A DNA stretch of 64,000 nucleotides from Psychroflexus halocasei (GCF_900107595.1 NZ_FNQF01000007.1:1-64000); one strand, 5' to 3'. Positions 8,475 through 17,335 are shown, counted from the stretch's first letter. Notes: generated by a model not told the origin, from the sequence alone. Translations and numbers: made by a program.

Positions 8475-8531
8475 TCAGGGAAAGCTGAAAACCTGTAAAA
8501 AAGAGTAAGCTTAATATTTAAATTTTATGTT

Positions 8532-8810
8532 ATGAAACGTTTATTAAAGGTAGTGCCATTAATGGCACTAGTATTAACGGTTGGTTTTGCATTTGCAAAC
8601 AAAGAACATGCACAATCAGCAGGCTGGGTTGAACTCAATGGGACAGCACAGCAACTACAAAGTAAGCCTTGTGTTAGCCCAACGAATGATTTGTGTAAAG
8701 TGATTTTCGCAAGCGATCCTAATTCACAAGAACACCAGGTTTATATGGACGAGAACTTAAGCATTCCTATGCGTAATGGAAGTACAGAAGCTTATATTAT
8801 TAATGATTAA
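8532..8810 (+). CDS. DUF6520 family exported protein
   Basis: The 92-residue protein begins MKRLLKVVPLMALVLTVGFA, a classical signal peptide cleaved near FAFAN. The mature part of about 70 residues includes AGWVELNGTAQQL, two cysteines (KPCVSPTNDLCKV) and a tail MRNGSTEAYIIND, matching DUF6520 proteins of Bacteroidota. They are small secreted or periplasmic proteins of unknown function, often next to MauE/DoxX-like membrane proteins as here. The two cysteines could form a disulfide or be the substrate of the neighbouring redox protein, which is inference. The gene ends at a strong terminator. Confidence 0.8.
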   Translation: MKRLLKVVPLMALVLTVGFAFANKEHAQSAGWVELNGTAQQLQSKPCVSPTNDLCKVIFASDPNSQEHQVYMDENLSIPMRNGSTEAYIIND

Positions 8811-8822
8811 TTAAAAATGAAA

Positions 8823-8856
8823 GCCCTTTGAAAAATAGCTCAAAGGGCTGTTTTAT
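8823..8856. terminator. Bidirectional intrinsic terminator
   Basis: A 10-bp perfect stem AGCCCTTTGA / TCAAAGGGCT with an 8-base loop lies between convergent genes and has TTTT on the plus side and an A-rich tract on the other. It can end both the DUF6520 transcript and the minus-strand SusC-SusD-M16 transcript. Confidence 0.85.
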
Positions 8857-11717
8857 TAGATCTCTGAATAATCGTTTTTAGCAAAAAACTTAACTAGATT
8901 TTCATCTTTAAAATAGAGCTGACACATTTCTAAAATATCATCAGTGTTAATTGATTTAATGATCTTATCAACCTGTTTTTGCTCCACAATCGGAATATGA
9001 TATCGATAATGTTCATAGAGTGCCGCTTGTGTGCTCTTATTTTGATTTCTTTTCTTTTGACTGTATTTTGGAATGACATGAGAGTTTACAATACTTTTGA
9101 AAAGAGATTCATTTATTTTTTGTGTTTTTAAATGATGAGTGATCTTTTTTAAATCATTCTTAATTTTTGACAAATCTTCTTGACTACAGCTTAAGATTAA
9201 GTTTATTGAATTCGTTTTGTTTGTTCTGTTAATCTGTTTCCTTGCAGCAGATAGGTATATCGCCCTCTTATCTTTAAAGCGTAGCTCCCTGAGTCTATTA
9301 TGAACCAACTTTTCAATAATTTTTAAAATCACCTCATCTTTTAAGCTTAATGCACTTCCAGTTTCTCTCGTGTATTTATAGAAGAGATGAACATTTTGAA
9401 TTGCTTGTTTAGGTGTATAAACAATTTCTAATGGCTTTCCTTTAAGATAAGTGTTTGCATCAACATTGCCTTTATGCATTGCTTTTTTATTGTTTGGTAT
9501 GGCGCTCAAATACTTATTGACTAATGGTAAAATATTATCTTTTTTAAAATTCCCTGTGATAATAAATGTAAAGTCCTGCGTATTTTGCATGAGTTTACTA
9601 TAGGCTTTATATGCAATATCTAAATCAGTTTCATCTACACCTAGATATCGATATGTCCCTTGAGGTTTAAACAATCGATTTTCAGTAAGTTTATTAATAT
9701 GATAATAAAAATCTGACTTTGGGTTTGTATCAGTTTTTTTAAGAAATTTCTTCTTTTCCTCTTTTTTCCAATCTAAATATGCAGACTTATCATAACGTGG
9801 GGCAGACATATAAAGATACACGAGCTGCAAAGCTAGCTTTAAGTCTTTGAGTTTGAAGTTTCCTTTTATGCCTGATTCATGCGCGCTTATATAGGGTATG
9901 AAGCCATAAGGTATACTTGTTTCTTTGAGTTGCTTTTTTAGGTCAAATTTATCAAGTTTACCAATGCCTGAGTGCCTAACGATATCACTCGCAAATATAA
10001 CTGAATGGAAGTTTTCTTCACTAAACGAAGAAACGCCATTAGGGCTAAAACCGTGCAGCATAATATCATCTTGATATCTTCCTTTTTCTGGTTGATAGGC
10101 TTTAATAATGAGCTTTATACCATTCTTAAGAATAATTTTTTCAGTCCCAAAGTCATTTAAATCTTCATATTGATATTCGGGCTGAGGTAATAGGTCTTCT
10201 TGTTTTATTTGGTCGGCTATCCTTAAATCTTGATTCTTACTTGATATATTGATGCTATCAGTTGGTGACTCTTGTACCCATCTTCTGATCTGCGCCTCTG
10301 AAAATGGGAATTTATCTTTTGAGGGGTTAATGACAGCAATATCCTCAGGTTGTTTTTGTAAGTTTCTCCTCACAAAAGTATTGAATTCCTCTAAAGTAAG
10401 TTCTTTCAAAAATGACGTATTGACTTTTAGAGACAAGTCATTAAAATCAATGTCTTCAACAAAATGTCGTTTAAACTTGTGCAGCCAGTAAAATGTGTTG
10501 GTACTGTCCTTCTTTTTTAAACGATTAATATACTTCTCTTTAGAATTTTCAAATTCATCCTTAGTAAATCCTGATTCAAATATCCGGTTTAAAATTGAAA
10601 ATGCTTTTTGGATACTTTGTTTTGAATCCTTTTCTTCAGTTTTAACCTTAATCAGGTGAGTGTAGGGGATGTCAATAGAAGGTTGGATATTGAAATTGTA
10701 AGAAATATGATAAGCCAATAAGCTTTTATGAAGACTTTTATTGATTAGATCATACATCATATTTTCGAGAAGCTCATCTTTAATAATTGAATTCTCATAC
10801 TTCTCTTGCGTATCTCTAATATAAAAATGAAAGCTTGTATAAGTTTCTAGCTGGTGTGTCTGATTAATAGAATTATTTATAAGCATAAATTGAGGTGCTC
10901 TATCAAAATAATCTTGTTTGATGTCTGTCAGATGTATTTTACTTTTATTTTTTATAAGACCATTAAAGCGCGTTTGAATCTGATTTTCTAACTGATCCAA
11001 GTTTTTAATATGCCCTACAACTGTCAGCGCCATTAAGTCTGGCCTGTACCATTCTTTATAAAAATCCTTTAAATTTATAATTTTAAAATTATAAATGTAA
11101 TCGCGATACTCACTAGGTTTCTTTAATCCTTTATAGGTATTGGAAAAGGTACTGGCTATTTTTAATAAGTTGTAAGTCTTTCCAGCTCCTCTAAAAAGGT
11201 GCTCTTCGTAAAAAGCACCTCTTTCTCCATCAATATCTTTTTTATTAAATCTAATCTCACCAGACGCAATATCTTTAAAGAATAGCAAACTTGTATCTGA
11301 TGCTAATTTGTTATGCGAAGGAAAATTAAATGAATATTCTGTATGCTTGGCTCCAGTTACTCCATTCAGCCCCATTTCCAGCAAGTTTAAAAGCTCCGTA
11401 TTGCTGATAATCGATTCAAAGTTTTTAGTTCTTTGAAAAGGCATATGCTCTAAAAAATGAGCCATCTCATATTGCTCTTTAGTTTGATTATTATCACCTG
11501 CCTTGACTATTAAACTCGTAGATATTTTAGCATCAGAATTAGGTATATTTTTGATATAATATTGAAATCCATTTGTAAGCTGACCATATCGCGTATTCTC
11601 ATCTAAATAAGTTGTTGATTGGTTCTGGCTATATGATAGATGAGTTATCATCCAAAAGCATATCATCATAGATGCTAAATACTTTGTTTGAACTCTAAAG
11701 ATTTTAGTAAGCATCAT
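8856..11717 (-). CDS. M16 family zinc metallopeptidase (exported)
   Basis: With the start at MMLTKIFRVQTKYLAS (11717) the protein has about 953 residues and a signal-peptide-like N-terminus ending at SYSQ. The first M16 domain has the inverted zinc motif HFLEH (His87, Glu90, His91) and, about 74 residues on, the Glu-rich KKDIDGERGAFYEEH that supplies the third ligand. An inactive second M16 domain follows (about 500-720), and a third related segment covers about 720-950, consistent with a pitrilysin/PqqL-like architecture. The start codon overlaps the SusD stop by about 14 bases; a longer frame reaches 11807 but lacks a signal peptide. Co-transcription with SusC/SusD suggests that it trims imported peptides in the periplasm. 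Confidence 0.92.
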   Translation of the reverse strand: MMLTKIFRVQTKYLASMMICFWMITHLSYSQNQSTTYLDENTRYGQLTNGFQYYIKNIPNSDAKISTSLIVKAGDNNQTKEQYEMAHFLEHMPFQRTKNFESIISNTELLNLLEMGLNGVTGAKHTEYSFNFPSHNKLASDTSLLFFKDIASGEIRFNKKDIDGERGAFYEEHLFRGAGKTYNLLKIASTFSNTYKGLKKPSEYRDYIYNFKIINLKDFYKEWYRPDLMALTVVGHIKNLDQLENQIQTRFNGLIKNKSKIHLTDIKQDYFDRAPQFMLINNSINQTHQLETYTSFHFYIRDTQEKYENSIIKDELLENMMYDLINKSLHKSLLAYHISYNFNIQPSIDIPYTHLIKVKTEEKDSKQSIQKAFSILNRIFESGFTKDEFENSKEKYINRLKKKDSTNTFYWLHKFKRHFVEDIDFNDLSLKVNTSFLKELTLEEFNTFVRRNLQKQPEDIAVINPSKDKFPFSEAQIRRWVQESPTDSINISSKNQDLRIADQIKQEDLLPQPEYQYEDLNDFGTEKIILKNGIKLIIKAYQPEKGRYQDDIMLHGFSPNGVSSFSEENFHSVIFASDIVRHSGIGKLDKFDLKKQLKETSIPYGFIPYISAHESGIKGNFKLKDLKLALQLVYLYMSAPRYDKSAYLDWKKEEKKKFLKKTDTNPKSDFYYHINKLTENRLFKPQGTYRYLGVDETDLDIAYKAYSKLMQNTQDFTFIITGNFKKDNILPLVNKYLSAIPNNKKAMHKGNVDANTYLKGKPLEIVYTPKQAIQNVHLFYKYTRETGSALSLKDEVILKIIEKLVHNRLRELRFKDKRAIYLSAARKQINRTNKTNSINLILSCSQEDLSKIKNDLKKITHHLKTQKINESLFKSIVNSHVIPKYSQKKRNQNKSTQAALYEHYRYHIPIVEQKQVDKIIKSINTDDILEMCQLYFKDENLVKFFAKNDYSEI

Positions 11718-13101
11718 TTTGATTGAGTTTTGGATTTTTAAGTATTTCGTTTTCAGGTATAGGAAACCATCTGTGCTCTGGTTGCCATACAGTATTTGGT
11801 TTATCATTTAGTATAGAGGCTTGATCAAAGCGTTGCAAATCAAACCAACGATGTCCCCATTCAGCAAAGAGTTCCTTTCTGCGCTCAAGCAATATCTCTT
11901 TAAGTAAAGCTTGCTGGCTGATGCTTGGCTGTGTTACACTCAAAAGTGGCAAGCCAGCTCTTTGCTTAATCATGTCTAAATCAGCTATGGCGCCTTGCAG
12001 CTTGTTTTGCTGGGCTCTTGCTTCGGCACGGATGAGGTATTGCTCTGCTAAACGCATCACCATAGAGTACTCTTCAATCTCACCGCCTGAAAAATCAAAA
12101 GCGATTTTATATTTATAAGAATAATAAGAGCTAACACCTTCTTGTGTATACTCTCCAATCCATTTGTCATATCTTAGATCAGGAGAGGTTTCCCATATCT
12201 CCATAAAGTCTTTTGAGAGTATAACGGGGGTGTTCATTGTAGGGTCGTAAATGAATATGCTACCTTCACGTGTATGTGTTAAAGTGCTGCCCCATCCTAT
12301 AGGCGATATTTGCCAAATGGCTTCCCTGCTGTTGGCTAAAAAAACCTCCTCATGACCTAACAACTCATAAAGGGAAGCCTGGCTAATTAATTTGTCGCTA
12401 TAATTTTCTGCTTTTTCCCAATCTTCTACATATAGATATACTTTTGCTAAAAGTGCATTTGCAGCAGCTTTATTAGGTCTTGCTCTGTTGTTTTCTAGGT
12501 AATTTTCATCTAATAAGTCAAGAGCGTCTAATAAATCATCAATGATTTTTTCAATGATATCTGCTTGTTTATTTTGACTTGCAGTGGCGTTTATTCGGTA
12601 ATCTGTGCCTAAGATTAAAGGAACTTCATTATAAAGATTAGTCAGATAGAAATAAGTAAAAGCTCTCACAAATTTTGCTTCACCCTCCAGGCTTTTTCTG
12701 TTTTCATCAGATATTGATTCTGAATTCTCCAGACCTTCTAAAAGTGAGTTTGTCATATAAATAACATTATAGGCTCCTGCCCATAATTCTAAATTATAAT
12801 TGTTGAGAGCTGTGATATTGTTTTGGTTAAACTCTCTCATGTCTTCATTGTTCGTCGTGAGCTTAAAGTTATCTGAAGAAATCCCCGCTAAAAAAGTTAC
12901 AGAGTGGTTGCCCCCATTGGCAAAACTTGTATTAAACAACTGGTTATATATGCCAGTCATGGCACTTCTCGCTATTTTATCGTTGTTAAATACTGTTTCT
13001 CTCGTCACTTTATGATCAGGAAGGTCGACTTCAACAAAATCTTCGCAAGAGCTACTTATAGCAAGGATGAATAATAAAAATGTATATTTAAAAGTATTCA
13101 T
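11704..13101 (-). CDS. SusD/RagB family outer-membrane lipoprotein
   Basis: The 465-residue protein starts with a lipoprotein signal (MNTFKYTFLLFILAISSSC, lipidated Cys19). SusD-family segments follow: VTRETVFNNDKIARSAMTGI, the TPR-like AKFVRAFTYFYLTNLYNEVP, NKAAANALLAKVYLYVEDWE, and the C-terminal RLAEQYLIRAEARAQQN, LLEERRKELFAEWGHRW-type signature (here LLERRKELFAEWGHRWFDLQ). It is the surface lid that captures substrate for the SusC channel encoded 12 bases upstream. The downstream M16 peptidase suggests peptides rather than glycans as substrate, as in RagAB systems. No glycoside hydrolase is nearby. Confidence 0.95.
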   Translation of the reverse strand: MNTFKYTFLLFILAISSSCEDFVEVDLPDHKVTRETVFNNDKIARSAMTGIYNQLFNTSFANGGNHSVTFLAGISSDNFKLTTNNEDMREFNQNNITALNNYNLELWAGAYNVIYMTNSLLEGLENSESISDENRKSLEGEAKFVRAFTYFYLTNLYNEVPLILGTDYRINATASQNKQADIIEKIIDDLLDALDLLDENYLENNRARPNKAAANALLAKVYLYVEDWEKAENYSDKLISQASLYELLGHEEVFLANSREAIWQISPIGWGSTLTHTREGSIFIYDPTMNTPVILSKDFMEIWETSPDLRYDKWIGEYTQEGVSSYYSYKYKIAFDFSGGEIEEYSMVMRLAEQYLIRAEARAQQNKLQGAIADLDMIKQRAGLPLLSVTQPSISQQALLKEILLERRKELFAEWGHRWFDLQRFDQASILNDKPNTVWQPEHRWFPIPENEILKNPKLNQNDAY

Positions 13102-13113
13102 GTTTTCTATTTT

Positions 13114-16098
13114 TTAAAATGTTAATTGTAATCCTCCTGTTAAGCTTTGTAAAGAAGGGAGGGCTTTACTACCAGGTGATTGCGGATCTAAACCTTCATA
13201 ATCGGTGATCGTCAAAAGGTTTTGCGCATGAACGAATAACTTAAATTGACTCAATCCTATGTTTTTGGTGAAATCATTAGATATCTCATAACCAAGGCTT
13301 AAGGTTTTAAGACGTATAAAGGACGCATCTGTAATAGAGAAATCACTGTTATAAGCATAACGATTAAAGGCTAAAAAAGCATTAATTGATTGAGATGGAG
13401 CTTGCAAATCTTCAGGCGAAGAGCTCCCATATTCTGTGACGCTCTTTAAGTTATTCCCAAGACGACCAGGAGGTAATGAAGAGGTCTTTCTTCCATTCTG
13501 CTTCACAAATTCAAATAAGAAGCTCAATGAAAAATTCTTGTAATTGAGTTTATTATAGACGCCACCAAAAAACTTTCTTCCTAAATTTTTAGTAATCAAC
13601 CTATCATCGTAATCATAACTTCCATCTTCGTTAACATCCTTAACTGTGTAGTAGCCTGTGTCTGGATCCACGCCCTCAAATTCATATAGAATATCTAAAC
13701 TTAAAGCCTCTCCCACACGGTATGTGTTTGCATATGCTGTTTCTTCAATATCAGGAAAAGCAACGAGCTTACTACTTGGTATTGTCATGTTTAATGATGT
13801 ATTCCATTGAAATGATTGTTTCTGAAATACTTTTGCTGAGAGTCCAAGTTCCCAACCCTTGTTTTCAACTGTGGCAGGCAAGTTAGCTTCTACCTTGGAG
13901 AAACCGGTAATTGCAGGTAAAGGATAACCAACCAACTGATTTGAAGACCTGTTTCTGTACCATGCTATTTCAGTGTGTATGCGATTGTTTAAAAAGCTTA
14001 GCTCTAAAGCAGCTTCAAGTTTTTTATTGGTTTCCCAAGAAAAATCATTGTTGGTGAGTTGTGTCGGGTAAAGACCATCAGGGCCAGGCGTTGCTTCATA
14101 AGCGTCTAAGTATCTATAATCTCCGATCTGGTCATTTCCGGTTGTCCCATAACTTCCTCTTATTTTTCCAAAAGACAACCAGTTGAGATGCTTATCAAAA
14201 AAGTTCTCTTCTGTAAAGATCCATGCGGCACCAATGGCACCAAAATTGGCAAAACGTTTATCAGGTCCAAAACGAGAAGAGCCATCACGCCTGCCTGTCA
14301 GGTTTAAATAATATTTTTCTTTCCAATCATAAGCTAGACGTGCAAAAATTGCACTGTATTTATAAGTTAAATCCCTGTCTTTTATAATCGAGACTTGATC
14401 AGCAGCTTCCAAATTCCCTATGAGATTTCTGTCTATATAACCTCTTCCAGAAATCGTTAAACTTGTATTCTTGTTTTCCTGAAATGTTGCCCCTACAATC
14501 GTGTTAAAGTGATGCTGTCCCCAAGTTTTACGATAATGTATTTGAGGTTCTACAATCCATGAATTTCTTCTGATGTCGCTATATTGTGATCGATTTGTCA
14601 CCCTATCCCACATGTCAGGATCATAAGATTCAATGGGCGTTTGTATATTCTCTTCACTTGTCAGATGAGTGTAACCAAAACTTGATTTTAAACTTAGTGA
14701 AGGGGTCAGCCTGTAGGTAAGCCCTAAATTACTGATTAAGTTATTCGTGCTTAGCTTGCCTTCATTTTGTAATGTTGCTAAGGGGTTAGACCATGTTGAA
14801 TCTTCCCAGTTCAGGCTTCCATCATCATTATAAAGTCGTGGCGCGTTGGGTGCTAAAGATAAAGCTGTACTGACAAATGTACTGCTGTTAAAAAGATCAT
14901 TATCATCTAATCCATAGTTTGCGCTGAGGTTGAGTTTAAATTTTTTATCTTTTGATTGATGATTTAGATTAAGGTTAAATGTCTTTTTTTCATAAGAAAA
15001 GTCACCAGGGAATACCGTTCCTTGCTTCTGATATGAAGCGCCGATAATATAAGAGGTTGTTTCATTTGCGTTTGAAATATTAAAACTAGCACTTCTTAAT
15101 TCAGCCGTCTTTCCAAATAATTCTTTTTGCCAATCTGTATAGCGATTTTCATCCCACAGCACAAGATCAAACGCATTATACGCATTAGGCTCTACACCGT
15201 CGTTTTCAAAAGCTTGCTTTCTAATCTTTAAATATTGCTGAGTGTTTAGAAGATTTAAAAAGTTATCAACTCTACTCATCCCAGTATATAGCTTAGTACT
15301 GACTTTGATGCCTTGATTTTTTTGACCCGATTTTGTTGTAATAAGGACCACGCCATTAGCACCTCTTGATCCATATATGGCCGTCGCATCTGCATCTTTT
15401 AAAACTTCAATGCTTTCAATATTAGTAAGGTCTAAGGTGTTTAAAGGGTCAACGCCTGCACCTTCAAAAAGTTGGATTTGGCTATCTATAGGACTAGAGT
15501 TAATCGGCATTCCATCAATAATATATAAAGGTAAATTGCCATTATCATCAAAGTTTGTTCTTAAACTACTTTGGCCTCTTATTCTAATAGTTGGGGCTGC
15601 ACCTGGGACGCCTGTGCTTTGCACCACTTCAACTCCTGCCATACGTCCTTGCAAAGCTTCTATAGGGTTTGTGACAGGCTGCAATTCGATGTCTTCAGAT
15701 GTTACTTTTTCAATGCTGCCTGTGCGTTCTCTGTCTTTTACACGGTAATACCCCGCATTGATCACCACTTCATCCAAGGCTTCGGTGCTAGGGGAGAGTT
15801 GTACATTAATAAGCTTGCGATTATTGACCGCTATTGTTTGTGCTTGATAGCCTAAGTAGGTAAAAGATAAACGATCATTACCAGTGACCTCGATGTTGTA
15901 GTTTCCGTCAAAATCGGTGGTGGCGCCATTCGTTGTATTGATGCGTTGTATATGTACGCCAGGGATGGCTTGCCCTGTTGTGTCGGTCACCTGACCGCTC
16001 AATTTGTAGGTGTTTTGTGCCTTTGCTGTTGTTGTACTGAAGAAAATCAAAAGCAATATCAGGCCAAACCCACACTGGTGGGTGTAAAAATATTTCAT
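13114..16098 (-). CDS. SusC/RagA family TonB-linked outer-membrane protein
   Basis: At 994 residues this is a full-length SusC-type transporter. In order: signal peptide (1-27, ending AKAQ), carboxypeptidase-D regulatory-like domain (about 30-108, LSGQVTDTTGQAIPGVHIQR), TonB-dependent plug (about 125-250, NPIEALQGRMAGVEVVQSTG, IRIRGQSSL, PLYIIDGMPI, IEVLKDADATAIYGSRGANG) and a 22-strand barrel ending in GGLQLTF with the terminal Phe needed for BAM recognition. It forms the channel under the SusD lid. There is no STN domain, so signalling to an ECF sigma factor is not expected. Its 5' leader contains the structured element at 16325-16500, a possible control site. Confidence 0.97.
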   Translation of the reverse strand: MKYFYTHQCGFGLILLLIFFSTTTAKAQNTYKLSGQVTDTTGQAIPGVHIQRINTTNGATTDFDGNYNIEVTGNDRLSFTYLGYQAQTIAVNNRKLINVQLSPSTEALDEVVINAGYYRVKDRERTGSIEKVTSEDIELQPVTNPIEALQGRMAGVEVVQSTGVPGAAPTIRIRGQSSLRTNFDDNGNLPLYIIDGMPINSSPIDSQIQLFEGAGVDPLNTLDLTNIESIEVLKDADATAIYGSRGANGVVLITTKSGQKNQGIKVSTKLYTGMSRVDNFLNLLNTQQYLKIRKQAFENDGVEPNAYNAFDLVLWDENRYTDWQKELFGKTAELRSASFNISNANETTSYIIGASYQKQGTVFPGDFSYEKKTFNLNLNHQSKDKKFKLNLSANYGLDDNDLFNSSTFVSTALSLAPNAPRLYNDDGSLNWEDSTWSNPLATLQNEGKLSTNNLISNLGLTYRLTPSLSLKSSFGYTHLTSEENIQTPIESYDPDMWDRVTNRSQYSDIRRNSWIVEPQIHYRKTWGQHHFNTIVGATFQENKNTSLTISGRGYIDRNLIGNLEAADQVSIIKDRDLTYKYSAIFARLAYDWKEKYYLNLTGRRDGSSRFGPDKRFANFGAIGAAWIFTEENFFDKHLNWLSFGKIRGSYGTTGNDQIGDYRYLDAYEATPGPDGLYPTQLTNNDFSWETNKKLEAALELSFLNNRIHTEIAWYRNRSSNQLVGYPLPAITGFSKVEANLPATVENKGWELGLSAKVFQKQSFQWNTSLNMTIPSSKLVAFPDIEETAYANTYRVGEALSLDILYEFEGVDPDTGYYTVKDVNEDGSYDYDDRLITKNLGRKFFGGVYNKLNYKNFSLSFLFEFVKQNGRKTSSLPPGRLGNNLKSVTEYGSSSPEDLQAPSQSINAFLAFNRYAYNSDFSITDASFIRLKTLSLGYEISNDFTKNIGLSQFKLFVHAQNLLTITDYEGLDPQSPGSKALPSLQSLTGGLQLTF

Positions 16099-16324
16099 AA
16101 CTTTGTATGTGTTTTTAGTTAAACTAGGTTTTAATAAAAGCGCATTTGCCTTCCCGTGGTCTGCAAACTATAGGGGAGGTTTTTTGCTTTTAGATGTAAT
16201 GCACATTGTGCTTAAAGAGCTATTGAATAAGACTTAAGCCTGTGATTGTATGCATAACATGAGTTTGTTAAGTGTCATTGATGGGCGATTGTTTTAAAGA
16301 AGTTATTTTTTAATAATAAACGCC

Positions 16325-16500
16325 ATAAAAAGGGCGTGAAAGCTCAACCTACCGAACATGGGGTACTGGCATACCTTACCACGATAAGTGAGCTCACGCC
16401 CGGGTCGTGAGCTATATTACTTATCCTCTCGTGGTTTTAAAAACGCCAGTTTTCTGTTCGAGACTCAAAGCAATAGCTTCTATGTTTTTATTTTAAGAAG
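16325..16500 (-). ncRNA. Candidate attenuator leader or small RNA upstream of SusC
   Basis: Two large hairpins share bases. On the minus strand the first (16378-16435) pairs ACCACGA, GATAAGT and CGTGAGCT type arms over 22 positions with a seven-base loop. The second pairs GGGCGTGAGCTC (16401-16390) with GAGC-TT-TCACGCCC (16345-16332) and is followed at once by TTTTTAT, like an intrinsic terminator. The segment 16390-16398 is needed by both, so they are mutually exclusive, as in attenuators and riboswitches. Flavobacterial promoter matches lie just upstream (16506-16539). The RNA would be about 175 nt if terminated, or a leader of about 400 nt if read into SusC. No known RNA family is recognised; the plus strand can form the same stems but lacks the T-run. 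Confidence 0.5.
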
Positions 16501-16505
16501 TACTG

Positions 16506-16539
16506 CAAATATATTAATTGGACAAATATAACAAAAATA
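16506..16539 (-). promoter_or_regulatory. Putative promoter for the SusC leader
   Basis: On the minus strand three TANNTTTG boxes lie in a row: TATTTTTG (16539-16532), TATATTTG (16530-16523) and TATATTTG (16513-16506). For the last one, the TTG at 16534-16532 gives an 18-base spacer to the -7 box, the usual spacing for the primary sigma factor of Bacteroidota. The region is AT-rich, so chance matches are possible. Confidence 0.45.
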
Positions 16540-16545
16540 TTAATA

Positions 16546-16565
16546 TGTAGGTTTTTTTACCTACA
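16546..16565. promoter_or_regulatory. Inverted repeat, likely operator of the xre gene
   Basis: TGTAGGT and ACCTACA are separated by six T. This perfect 7-bp inverted repeat lies 45 bases before the xre start codon and beside the divergent minus-strand promoter boxes. The right half with its flank (TTTTTACCTACAAT) recurs at about 16961-16974 upstream of the 17054 gene. XRE regulators commonly bind such repeats to control themselves. Confidence 0.5.
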
Positions 16566-16609
16566 ATATTTTTTGATGTTATCCTCAAATTGCTAAAAAG
16601 CTTACTATA

Positions 16610-16852
16610 ATGGCAATCAAAGAGAATAATAAGAACTTGCTTTTACTTACGGGAAAACGAATAAAACACTTAAGAAAAGAGCAAGGTTTAAGTCTAAGGA
16701 AACTAGCCCAGAGATGTGATGTGGATTTTAGCGATATAAATAAAATTGAAAAAGGAGAACGTAATATGCAGATGACGACTCTTTTTGAACTAGCAAAAGG
16801 CTTAGAAGTCCATCCCCGAGATTTGTTTGATTTTGAGATGGAGAGGGAGTAA
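16610..16852 (+). CDS. XRE family transcriptional regulator
   Basis: The 80-residue protein is essentially one helix-turn-helix domain: GKRIKHLRKEQGLSLRKLAQ, RCDVDFSDINKIEKGERNMQ and TTLFELAKGLEVHPRDLFDF, the classical HTH_3 pattern over residues 15-75. It lies divergent from the SusC operon. Its 3' end (16784-16843) is duplicated at 17885-17944 with one mismatch, so a 1.1-kb segment appears to have inserted at the end of the gene while keeping it intact; the two ends differ only in the last residues (ending MERE here, ME followed by a stop in the other copy). The inverted repeat upstream suggests autoregulation. Confidence 0.9.
   Translation: MAIKENNKNLLLLTGKRIKHLRKEQGLSLRKLAQRCDVDFSDINKIEKGERNMQMTTLFELAKGLEVHPRDLFDFEMERE
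16784..16843 (+). repeat. Left 60-bp direct repeat (inside the xre gene)
   Basis: This stretch is identical at 59 of 60 positions to 17885-17944 and encodes the last residues of the XRE protein (FELAKGLEVHPRDLFDFEME). With its partner it brackets the 17054 gene and the DUF2335 gene. Such a duplication at the end of a gene resembles attachment sites of site-specific elements that rebuild the 3' end of their target. Confidence 0.85.
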
Positions 16853-16960
16853 AAGTGTTTGTTTAAAACAATTAATTCTTAATACACTTATACTTACTCA
16901 ACCAAAATAAAATAGTGTTAATAGCTATAGCATACAAATATAAGTCAATTAAGTTAGCTA

Positions 16961-16975
16961 TTTTTACCTACAATG
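16961..16975 (+). promoter_or_regulatory. Second copy of the ACCTACA half-site
   Basis: TTTTTACCTACAAT upstream of the 17054 gene repeats the right half of the inverted repeat at 16546-16565 and is flanked by TAGCTA on both sides (about 16955 and 16976). This suggests that the XRE protein also controls the downstream cassette. The full inverted repeat is not present here. Confidence 0.35.
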
Positions 16976-17053
16976 TTAGCTACAGTTTTTTTAAAGTACT
17001 AATTTGTCTAAATTTTTCAGTCATTGCTGAAAAATATTTTATATTTATGATGT

Positions 17054-17335
17054 ATGGAAAATGTTAAAGAGTTATATAAAACCGTTGAGCATAATATGAA
17101 AAAGCGTAAAACAATATTTAAAACTGACTTTCTATTACCAAAAAATAACTTTTTTGTAGGATTGGGAAGTGTTTTAAATATCGCGGGGTCTTATTTTGAT
17201 TATAACTATTCTAAATCAGCGGCAGAAGCAGATCGCAAAGCTTTAGTTTCAGATTGGGCGAATGTTGGTGATGATTTCAAGTCAGCAAAGGAAGTCTTTG
17301 AAAAAAAGAATTCCAATAAACTTTGCTTAAAATAA
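17054..17335 (+). CDS. Protein of unknown function (93 aa) in the inserted cassette
   Basis: The 93-residue protein begins MENVKELYKTVEHNMKKRKT, has a hydrophobic glycine-rich stretch (about 31-48, NNFFVGLGSVLNIAGSYFDY) that could be a membrane or amphipathic segment, and then a charged helix (SKSAAEADRKALVSDWANVG). I recognise no family. It lies 7 bases before the DUF2335 gene, so the two are probably one operon, and inside the 60-bp direct repeats. Part of the XRE half-site lies in its promoter region. The AT-rich composition is like the rest of the cassette. Confidence 0.65.
   Translation: MENVKELYKTVEHNMKKRKTIFKTDFLLPKNNFFVGLGSVLNIAGSYFDYNYSKSAAEADRKALVSDWANVGDDFKSAKEVFEKKNSNKLCLK

Noticed and set aside
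15377-15855. Plus-strand frames opposite SusC
   Set aside because: Shadows of the SusC plug region, which has strong codon conservation on the minus strand.
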